A stretch of DNA of 11,634 nt. It comes from an uncultured Lachnobacterium sp. GTDB taxonomy: Bacteria > Bacillota > Clostridia > Lachnospirales > Lachnospiraceae. Below are positions 5,736 through 10,557 of this stretch, in pieces (position 1 is the stretch's first letter; each line of letters starts with the position of its first letter). The stretch covers positions 1-11,634 of the forward strand of contig URYB01000055.1 of the NCBI GenBank assembly GCA_900552085.1. Reading direction: 5' to 3'. Below the pieces are notes generated by a model. That model was not told where the DNA came from. It saw only the letters and a program-made list of their open reading frames with translations, and did not search any database. A program made the position numbers and the translations under genes.

Positions 5736-5820
5736 TCAGTCCAAAATTGGATTCATTGATTCTGTTGAAATGGTGTGCCGTGGACAAAGAATATTTAGGC
5801 AAAACGAAAAGAGGGTGGAC

Positions 5821-6345
5821 ATGGGCGGCTATGGCAGTGGTGGACATAATAAAATCAAAGGAGACATAACGGAATACGTTAGGGTGGATAGTTTTATTGC
5901 TGAGCATAGAAAAATAGCAAGAGCACCGTCTGAGAGCGTCAGAGCGGGGGTATATGATGCGATTTATTTTAGATGTCCTGTGTGCAGCAGGCGGGTGAGG
6001 TATTTATACATGCAATCAAGGCTCAAGTTTGTGTGCAGAGATTGCGCTCAGGTAAATTATCCATGCCAACAGCTACCGCGGCATAGATGGGCAGTAGTGA
6101 AAGCTATTCGGATATTGCAGCAGTTGGATGTAGACACAGATAATTTTGATAATGTGCTTGATCTAATGAGATTCGAACCAGAACGGCCGGAATACAAGAT
6201 GTCCCAAAGAACATTTTTCCTAAAGAGCATGCAATTGTTTAAGTATCAGTGCATGTATGCGGACGGTATAATGGCATCTGCACAGAGATTGATCCCAAGC
6301 AAATCCCAAACAAAAAGCCCCGGACAACAAATGCCCGAAGCTTGA
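5821..6345 (+). CDS. MGGYGSG-type zinc-ribbon protein of mobile elements
   Basis: 174 aa. It starts with MGGYGSGGHNK, a glycine-rich opening I recognise from a family of uncharacterised proteins on plasmids and integrative elements. A zinc-ribbon-like cysteine set follows: CPVC (52-55), CRDC (72-75) and C82, with aromatic and basic residues between, suggesting nucleic-acid binding. The C-terminal half is helical and basic and ends in a Ser/Lys/Pro/Gln tail. The frame is open further up, but ATG 5821 has GAGGGTGG just upstream and matches the family N-terminus. It is convergent with the Uma2 gene, stops 2 bp apart, with no terminator visible between. Role unknown. Confidence 0.7.
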   Translation: MGGYGSGGHNKIKGDITEYVRVDSFIAEHRKIARAPSESVRAGVYDAIYFRCPVCSRRVRYLYMQSRLKFVCRDCAQVNYPCQQLPRHRWAVVKAIRILQQLDVDTDNFDNVLDLMRFEPERPEYKMSQRTFFLKSMQLFKYQCMYADGIMASAQRLIPSKSQTKSPGQQMPEA

Positions 6346-6347
6346 TG

Positions 6348-6890
6348 TTAAAGATTAAGATCTGGGAAACTGATGGATAGATCAGGATAGATATTGACTT
6401 TTACAACATCCTCGAAAGTGTATTCGTTGACATCTTCATGTTCCAGATCATACACGGTAACACGTCTTTTCTCAGGATCAACAATCCAATATTCCCGGAC
6501 ACCCGCCATCCGGTATTTAAAAAGTTTTGTATAATAGTCCATTCGCCTGCTGCCGGGAGATACAATTTCAATGATCCAATCCGGTGCACCTATACAACCT
6601 TTGTCGGTAAGCTTTGTAGTGTCGCAAATAACGCTTATATCCGGCTCGACGTAATTTCTATCGTCTTCATTCAGAAAAACAGCAAATGGGGCAATATACG
6701 GCTCACAAGAGCCCCCCTTAGATTTGATGTAATTGTGAATGCGGGTAAAAAGTTCCCCAGAAATGAGCTGATGCTTGCGACTTGGTGGTGCCATGTAATA
6801 AATATGTCCGTCTATCAGCTCGGCGCGTTGTCCGTCTGGAAGCGCGTATATATCATCTGTGGTATAAATTCGTTCTTGCGGTAATGGCAT
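6348..6890 (-). CDS. Uma2-family (DUF820) putative endonuclease
   Basis: 180 aa, typical Uma2 length. The family has a PD-(D/E)XK nuclease-like fold; targets are unknown. Visible hallmarks: E24 in QRAELIDGHIYYMAPPSRKHQ, the V-EPDISVICD strand (E82, D84), PDWIIEIVSPGSR with E109, and the FKYRMAGVREYWIVDPEKRRV segment. So the active site looks intact. ATG 6890 has AAAGGAG 9 nt upstream; the in-frame GTG at 6899 overlaps that site and is less likely. It is the last gene of a leftward operon after an RHH regulator and a 75-aa protein, opposite in strand to the element's core genes, as expected of cargo. A defence, toxin or DNA-processing role would be inference. Confidence 0.88.
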   Translation of the reverse strand: MPLPQERIYTTDDIYALPDGQRAELIDGHIYYMAPPSRKHQLISGELFTRIHNYIKSKGGSCEPYIAPFAVFLNEDDRNYVEPDISVICDTTKLTDKGCIGAPDWIIEIVSPGSRRMDYYTKLFKYRMAGVREYWIVDPEKRRVTVYDLEHEDVNEYTFEDVVKVNIYPDLSISFPDLNL

Positions 6891-6910
6891 AATAAACACT
6901 CCTTTCGAAA

Positions 6911-7138
6911 TTAGATGTTCTTTGCTGCTTTGGCAACTTTTTGCGTGATGCTCGGCTCATCATTCTCAATTTTATAGAGGAGTTCGCCGATAGATTTGCG
7001 AAGATCATTTGCCAATTTGGCACATGATGGGGTGCCGGGAGTACCGGTTATTTCATGTATATGTCCTCTCTCTAAGTCTGTCAATCGGTTATTGATTGCA
7101 TTCAGTTCGACACTGTATCTTTTTTCTATATCCATCAT
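6911..7138 (-). CDS. 75-aa protein between RHH regulator and Uma2
   Basis: Unrecognised. Acidic/basic helical N-terminus (EKRYSVELNAINNRLTDLERGHIHEI) likely to form a coiled coil, then a Gly/Thr/Pro hinge (GTPGTPSC), then another helix (KLANDLRKSIGELLYKIE) and a basic tail. AGGGGG lies just upstream of the double ATG (7138/7135). Gaps of 9 nt to the upstream gene and 20 nt to Uma2 show a single operon. A small coiled-coil protein beside a putative nuclease could be a partner, inhibitor or oligomerisation subunit; nothing in the sequence decides. Confidence 0.65.
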   Translation of the reverse strand: MMDIEKRYSVELNAINNRLTDLERGHIHEITGTPGTPSCAKLANDLRKSIGELLYKIENDEPSITQKVAKAAKNI

Positions 7139-7147
7139 AATTCCCCC

Positions 7148-7564
7148 TTACTGTTGTTTGAGATAATCAGATAGCTCAGATAAATGATCCATACCAATTA
7201 TTGAACCGATTTCAATTTGATACCCCATATCACCGGCAAGAAAGCGTTTGCGGTCAATATGACTGAGAATATCCGGTGTCAGATAGGCTGGCAGACCATC
7301 AGCAACTGCTGCACTCGGTGTCTCTTTTGGCTCGGTAGACAGTTGAGGTTCAGTTTGAGGATCAGCGGCAGCAGTTGGGGAGCCGTCGCGCTCCAGAGTT
7401 TCGTTTACTGCTCTATTGATAAAAGCATTGACACTTTCTCCATTCGAGGATGCGTGAGACTGTATGACCGCCTTTTTCCCTTTTGGAAATGTAACATTAA
7501 TTCGGTCATAGTTGTTTTTGACATATTTATTCACGGCTTTTTGTTGTGCTTCAGATACAGGCAT
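7148..7564 (-). CDS. Ribbon-helix-helix (Arc-like) DNA-binding protein
   Basis: 138 aa. Residues 20-60 form a ribbon-helix-helix domain: strand DRINVTFPKG, helix KKAVIQSHASS, turn NGES, helix VNAFINRAVNETLERD. This matches Arc-type regulators common in Clostridia elements. A low-complexity Pro/Thr/Ala/Glu linker (61-90) leads to a C-terminal segment LPAYLTPDILSHIDRKRFLAGDM... of unknown role, possibly a protein-binding tail as in antitoxins. ATG with GGAGGG upstream. It heads the leftward operon with the 75-aa protein and Uma2. Paired direct repeats (7671, 7705) and an AT-rich promoter upstream suggest autoregulation. Confidence 0.82.
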   Translation of the reverse strand: MPVSEAQQKAVNKYVKNNYDRINVTFPKGKKAVIQSHASSNGESVNAFINRAVNETLERDGSPTAAADPQTEPQLSTEPKETPSAAVADGLPAYLTPDILSHIDRKRFLAGDMGYQIEIGSIIGMDHLSELSDYLKQQ

Positions 7565-7590
7565 ATATTACCCTCCTTTTTTAGATGAAT

Positions 7591-7613
7591 GGAGAAGAAT
7601 AATATACTTCTCC
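7591..7613 (-). promoter_or_regulatory. Hairpin in leader of the RHH-Uma2 operon
   Basis: GGAGAAG (7591-7597) pairs perfectly with CTTCTCC (7607-7613) around a 9-nt loop. It lies between the -10 box and the Shine-Dalgarno of the RHH gene, so the transcript would begin close to it. No T-run follows on either strand. Confidence 0.5.
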
Positions 7614-7622
7614 TTATACTGA

Positions 7623-7651
7623 AATATACCATATATGTATATTGATGTAAA
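7623..7651 (-). promoter_or_regulatory. Promoter of the RHH / 75-aa / Uma2 operon
   Basis: Leftward TTTACA (7651-7646), 17-bp spacer, TATATT (7628-7623), one mismatch in each box. The region around it is very AT-rich. Confidence 0.55.
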
Positions 7652-7670
7652 TATACAAGATAAACAAATA

Positions 7671-7728
7671 TATTGGGGCAAATATAGTAAAAATGTCAAT
7701 ATACTATTGGGGTAAATAGAATTATAAT
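7671..7728. promoter_or_regulatory. Direct-repeat operator pair between divergent transcripts
   Basis: TATTGGGGCAAATA (7671-7684) and TATTGGGGTAAATA (7705-7718) differ at one base and are 34 bp apart. The inverted pair ATAGTA (7684-7689) / TACTAT (7702-7707) lies between. A perfect TATAAT (7723-7728) just to the right could be the -10 box of the rightward transcript for 7791 onward, though its -35 is weak. Likely sites for the RHH protein. Confidence 0.5.
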
Positions 7729-7790
7729 ACAATCATCAAAGGAAAGCACAACAGCGAAAGTAGACGGGAGTACCGAAAGGGAAAGCAAGA

Positions 7791-7910
7791 ATGCAACGTA
7801 ACACCGGGAAACAGGATAGGGGGAGAGTGAGATGCCCAGAAGTGGCTAGATACTCTAAAGCCTGCCGGGGCTTGTTGGAGCACCAGAAGAAAGGGGACAT
7901 ACCAATATGA
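7791..7910 (+). CDS. Small ORF, 39 aa, overlapping the next gene by ATGA
   Basis: Reads MQRNTGKQDRGRV then RCPEVARYSKACRGLLEHQ and a short tail GDIPI. Basic, with two cysteines. Its TGA (7908-7910) overlaps the ATG (7907) of the following gene as ATGA, the usual sign of translational coupling. A weak AAGGG site lies about 10 nt upstream. The gap between the divergent promoters and 7907 is otherwise unexplained and G-rich. Function unknown; it could be a leader peptide or a partner of the next protein. Confidence 0.45.
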   Translation: MQRNTGKQDRGRVRCPEVARYSKACRGLLEHQKKGDIPI

Positions 7911-8236
7911 GAAAATATGATCTCAAAAGTATTATGTTGAACGCATGGAAGATATTCCGGAAAGAAAAGGATCTTGGTTTTGCCGAATGTCTGCACAGAG
8001 CATGGTTGAGCGCAAAGGCGGTAGAAATCAACGCAGCGCGCATTGACGAGGCCAAGAAAGCCGCAGGAGTTGAGGAAGAAACTGAAACTTGGAGCAGATG
8101 GAAAGAGCTTGGATATGAAGTAATCCACGGATCAAAAGCATTATTCGGTTGCAATCTGATCTGGGGGAGCCGGGAAGACGGACAGATTTATAAAGCAAGA
8201 TTCTTCGGGAAGTCGCAGGTGCAAGCGATTGTATAA
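7907..8236 (+). CDS. Conserved-looking 109-aa protein of mobile elements, unknown
   Basis: No assigned function. The N-terminal half is helical and amphipathic (LKSIMLNAWKIFRKEKDLGFAE... then AWLSAKAVEINAARIDEAKKAAG). The C-terminal half has aromatic and glycine-rich signatures TWSRWKELGYEVIHGSK, LFGCNLIWGSREDGQIYKARFFG that look like a compact beta fold. I recall similar proteins in Clostridia elements and phages, always without function. ATG with AAAGGGG 10 nt upstream; start overlaps the preceding small ORF (ATGA). Followed at once by a strong hairpin. Confidence 0.75.
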   Translation: MRKYDLKSIMLNAWKIFRKEKDLGFAECLHRAWLSAKAVEINAARIDEAKKAAGVEEETETWSRWKELGYEVIHGSKALFGCNLIWGSREDGQIYKARFFGKSQVQAIV

Positions 8237-8242
8237 AAAAAT

Positions 8243-8273
8243 GCCCTTGCCGAGCTGGCACTCTGGCAGGGGC
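8243..8273 (-). terminator. Strong intrinsic terminator for leftward transcription
   Basis: GCCCTTGCC (8243-8251) pairs with GGCAGGGGC (8265-8273), 9 bp with one G-T pair, with additional GAG/CTC pairing inside. Read leftward it is followed by a run of seven T, a classical terminator. Read rightward there is no T-run, though it sits directly after the stop of the 109-aa gene. No leftward gene is known to its right. Confidence 0.6.
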
Positions 8274-8343
8274 GGTGTAACTCACTAACTGATTAAAATG
8301 GTTACAACTGTAGTATAGCAGAAAATGCCGGAAAGGTACAGAC

Positions 8344-8661
8344 GTGAAATTAGATATTATTGACGAAACACAAGGAATTGTGGCATGTAAACAGGATGCA
8401 ATGCTTAAGATAGGGGGAAAACATGAAAAATTAGCCTTTTGCTACTATGGCGAAAAGGATTGGATTGTATTTAATGCGGAGCATAAAGATTATGGAATGA
8501 TTTTAGGATGGGTTCGCGAGTATGTGACATTTAATGATTTGCAAAAGAAAGAGTTTATGTCTCTTTTATGCGATCACGAAAGTATAAAGGAGCTGTTTGA
8601 CATACTTAATCAAATATTGAGAGTAAGACGGAATCTGCAAAAAAGGCACTTCCAGAAGTGA
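8344..8661 (+). CDS. Hypothetical 105-aa protein
   Basis: Unrecognised. Starts at GTG 8344 with GGAAAGG 7 nt upstream. The first half is likely beta-rich (LDIIDETQGIVACKQDAMLKIGG, LAFCYYGEKDWIVFNA) with an aromatic core; the second half is helical (FNDLQKKEFMSLLCDHESIKELFDILNQIL) and ends in a basic tail (RVRRNLQKRHFQK). No signal peptide or membrane segment. It stands alone, about 107 bp after the previous gene, beyond the hairpin at 8243. Codon use resembles its element neighbours. Role unknown. Confidence 0.6.
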   Translation: MKLDIIDETQGIVACKQDAMLKIGGKHEKLAFCYYGEKDWIVFNAEHKDYGMILGWVREYVTFNDLQKKEFMSLLCDHESIKELFDILNQILRVRRNLQKRHFQK

Positions 8662-8706
8662 TAAGAGAAAGGATAAGGGGCGGCACTGCTGCCCTTGGCG
8701 TGAAAT

Positions 8707-9156
8707 ATGGAGCTGATAAAGAATTTTTCTGTAGATAATATCGTAATATCTGCGGAGTTTGCAAATACGGTGCCGGCAGAGCGAAAGCGGATGAGGGCAT
8801 TAGATAGCCTGAAAATGGGCAGCAGTAGGGCAGAGATCATTGTAAATGATGATAATGTGCTGATAGACGGGTATTGTACCTATTTAGCGGCCTGTGAACT
8901 GAATATGAAACAAATCGATGTATTTCGTGGATGGGTAGAGTTAATAGTAGGTATTCATTATCCGGGCAAAAGAGGGTTCAGGTGGAGAGTACCACCGGAT
9001 CTGATCGGCAAAATTGAGATTGGAGATCAGTGCATGGTTGTTACATCGAAAGGTATTAAGCGTGTGACGGTTGTAAGGGTGATGCGGCAGCAGTACATTG
9101 AGCAACAGTCTTATAAAAAAGTGATCAAGCTATGCAGGAAAAAGAAAGGGGTGTAG
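8707..9156 (+). CDS. ParB/sulfiredoxin-like small protein next to integrase
   Basis: 149 aa. Residues 9-75 resemble the ParB/Srx-like N-terminal fold: DNIVISAEFANTVPAERKR, EIIVNDDNVLIDGYCTYLAA (the usual DG-x-x-R-x-x-A box, here DGYCTYLAA without the arginine) and LNMKQIDVF. Loss of that arginine argues against an active ParB CTPase or Srx enzyme. The C-terminal half (from RWRVPPDLIGKIEIGDQCMVV) looks like a small beta barrel with basic residues. No good Shine-Dalgarno lies within 12 nt of ATG 8707; AGGGG is 26 nt upstream, with inverted-repeat sequence between. It ends 3 bp before the integrase start, so the two are probably coupled and it may assist recombination. Confidence 0.65.
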   Translation: MELIKNFSVDNIVISAEFANTVPAERKRMRALDSLKMGSSRAEIIVNDDNVLIDGYCTYLAACELNMKQIDVFRGWVELIVGIHYPGKRGFRWRVPPDLIGKIEIGDQCMVVTSKGIKRVTVVRVMRQQYIEQQSYKKVIKLCRKKKGV

Positions 9157-9159
9157 AGT

Positions 9160-10290
9160 ATGGCAACGGACAAGAGGGGGCGAAAACTTCCTAAAGGCAT
9201 TAGGCAAAGGAGTGCAACCACATTTGAAGGACGTTTTACCTACCAGGGGGAAAGCTATACAGTACATGCGGCAACGATCGGAGATACACAGAAATTGATG
9301 AACGACCTGCGCTACAAGTTGGAACATGGATTTTATACCACCGCTGATAAAACAACTTTTGACGAATGGTTTAATACATGGATGCAGCAGTATAAGAAGA
9401 ATAGAGTCAAAGCGGGCACTTATATGAGTTATGAGGAATATTACAAGATAGCAGTTAAGCAAAGGCTTGGAAATAAGAGCCTTGAGAGTATTCGAGGCGA
9501 ACATATACAGGCTATCTATAATGCTTTGGCTGACAAGGGATATAAGCAGGCAAGCATTAAAGTGGTATCGGCCATGCTAAATAGCTGTTTTTCACAAGCG
9601 GTAAAGAATCAGATGATTGTATACAATCCGGTTAAGGCGGCAGAACTTCCAAAATGTGAGGGAAAGAAAGCACGTATTGCATTGACCAGAGAGCAGCAGT
9701 CGTTGTTTTTGGAATATGCACAACGAAGTACTCATTATAATTTCTTTAGGATCATGTTACTTACCGGCATGCGAAATGGAGAATTGCGGGGGTTGCGCTT
9801 TTCTGACGTGGACAGGAAGAATGGAGTTATACATGTACAAAGAACTATCAAGTATGTAAGTGGGAGAGGAACGATAGCAGATAGCCCCAAAACAAGAACC
9901 TCAAAAAGGGATATTCCTCTGAGGGGGGACATATTGGGACTGCTGCAGGAACAGAGAGAGCAAAACGAGATTGCCGGGATCAGGAGCATTGATGCATATT
10001 ATTTTGAGGGCTATGAGCAAGGCGAACCGATCAGCGACACGGCAATAACACAATCATTACATAGAGTTGTTCAGTGGATTAGGCAAGATGGCTATGATTT
10101 CCCTGAGATTACACCGCATGTGTTGCGGCATACATTTGCGACGAGGGCAATTGAAGCTGGTATGCAACCACAAACATTAAAAACGATATTAGGGCATAGT
10201 AGTTTAGCCATGACAATGGATTTGTATAGCCATGTAATGCCGAGCACTAAGCAGGAAGAAATGGATAAGATCGTAAATGCTTTTTATTAG
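9160..10290 (+). CDS. int: Tyrosine recombinase / integrase (Tn916/phage type)
   Basis: Integrates and excises the element at the 27-bp core. 376 aa, full length for the family. Residues 1-60 form a basic arm-site-binding domain (KGIRQRSATTFEGRFTYQGESY), 62-165 the SAM-like core-binding domain (TFDEWFNTWMQQY), and 170-376 the catalytic domain. All catalytic residues are in place: R205 (TGMRNGELRG), K244 (SPKTRTSKRD), H320 and R323 (TPHVLRHTFAT), H346 (LGHSS) and the nucleophile Y356 (DLYSHV). ATG 9160 has AAAGGGG 8 nt upstream. Last gene of the element, 3 bp after the ParB-like gene, followed by a terminator and the right-end sites. It looks functional. Confidence 0.96.
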   Translation: MATDKRGRKLPKGIRQRSATTFEGRFTYQGESYTVHAATIGDTQKLMNDLRYKLEHGFYTTADKTTFDEWFNTWMQQYKKNRVKAGTYMSYEEYYKIAVKQRLGNKSLESIRGEHIQAIYNALADKGYKQASIKVVSAMLNSCFSQAVKNQMIVYNPVKAAELPKCEGKKARIALTREQQSLFLEYAQRSTHYNFFRIMLLTGMRNGELRGLRFSDVDRKNGVIHVQRTIKYVSGRGTIADSPKTRTSKRDIPLRGDILGLLQEQREQNEIAGIRSIDAYYFEGYEQGEPISDTAITQSLHRVVQWIRQDGYDFPEITPHVLRHTFATRAIEAGMQPQTLKTILGHSSLAMTMDLYSHVMPSTKQEEMDKIVNAFY

Positions 10291-10324
10291 GCGAGGCGGG
10301 AAGAAAACTCCCCCTCGCTTTTAT
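10291..10324 (+). terminator. Integrase terminator
   Basis: GCGAGGCGGG (10291-10300) pairs, with one internal mismatch, with the complementary CCCCCTCGC (10310-10318). TTTTAT follows. Begins immediately after the int stop and insulates the right end and secA from element transcription. Confidence 0.75.
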
Positions 10325-10326
10325 GT

Positions 10327-10360
10327 TGTCCAAAATGTCCAAGAAATGTCCAAGTTTGCA
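10327..10360 (+). repeat. Right arm-type integrase binding repeats (candidate)
   Basis: TGTCCAA at 10327-10333, 10336-10342 and 10347-10353: steps of 9 and 11 bp. The 17-bp stretch 10344-10360 is identical and in the same orientation as 2622-2638 at the left end. It lies about 100 bp inside the right core. Confidence 0.62.
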
Positions 10361-10455
10361 TGCGGTTTGACGAGGGTAGATAACATATAGAGAAGTAGAA
10401 AATGCCGAGTTTATGCGAATATAACAAAAGACGAAACTAGATGATATTCTATCCT

Positions 10456-10482
10456 TGTTAATAAAAAGTTCATAAAACGTTT
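10456..10482 (+). repeat. attR core (27-bp direct repeat, right copy)
   Basis: Identical over 27 bases to 2514-2540. It lies 11 bp before the -35 box of secA, so the secA promoter is intact. It is in an intergenic region, not a tRNA. Confidence 0.9.
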
Positions 10483-10493
10483 ACGCCATAGAG

Positions 10494-10522
10494 TTGTGAA
10501 AAAATTGAGAAAGTGGTACAAT
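10494..10522 (+). promoter_or_regulatory. secA promoter
   Basis: TTGTGA (10494-10499), 17-bp spacer, TACAAT (10517-10522). Lies wholly to the right of attR, so it belongs to the chromosome. Confidence 0.65.
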
Positions 10523-10557
10523 ACGAATATTCTATGCGAGTTAGGAGCTATTTTATT

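Larger units (their letters stand above)
2514..10482. mobile_element. Integrative element of about 7.9 kb between the TSCPD gene and secA
   Basis: A perfect 27-bp direct repeat at 2514-2540 and 10456-10482 bounds the region. A tyrosine integrase lies next to the right copy, and a repressor facing an Xis-like gene is near the left copy. This is the layout of an integrated phage-like or conjugative-type element. Gene content covers recombination, regulation, a possible replication initiator and unknown cargo. No relaxase, coupling ATPase, terminase, portal, capsid or lysis gene is seen, so it is either a satellite or mobilizable element using helper functions, or a decayed one. One core copy plus the interior is 7942 bp. 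Confidence 0.88.

Noticed and set aside
6438..6884. Rightward 148-codon frame opposite Uma2
   Set aside because: The Uma2 family motifs lie on the other strand.
7740..7906. Structured non-coding RNA in the G-rich stretch
   Set aside because: Only one small hairpin (about 7858-7875) was found, and a 39-aa reading frame with ATGA overlap explains most of the stretch better.
7736..8154. Leftward frames opposite the 109-aa gene
   Set aside because: Shadows of the rightward gene, which has a good Shine-Dalgarno and coherent protein sequence.
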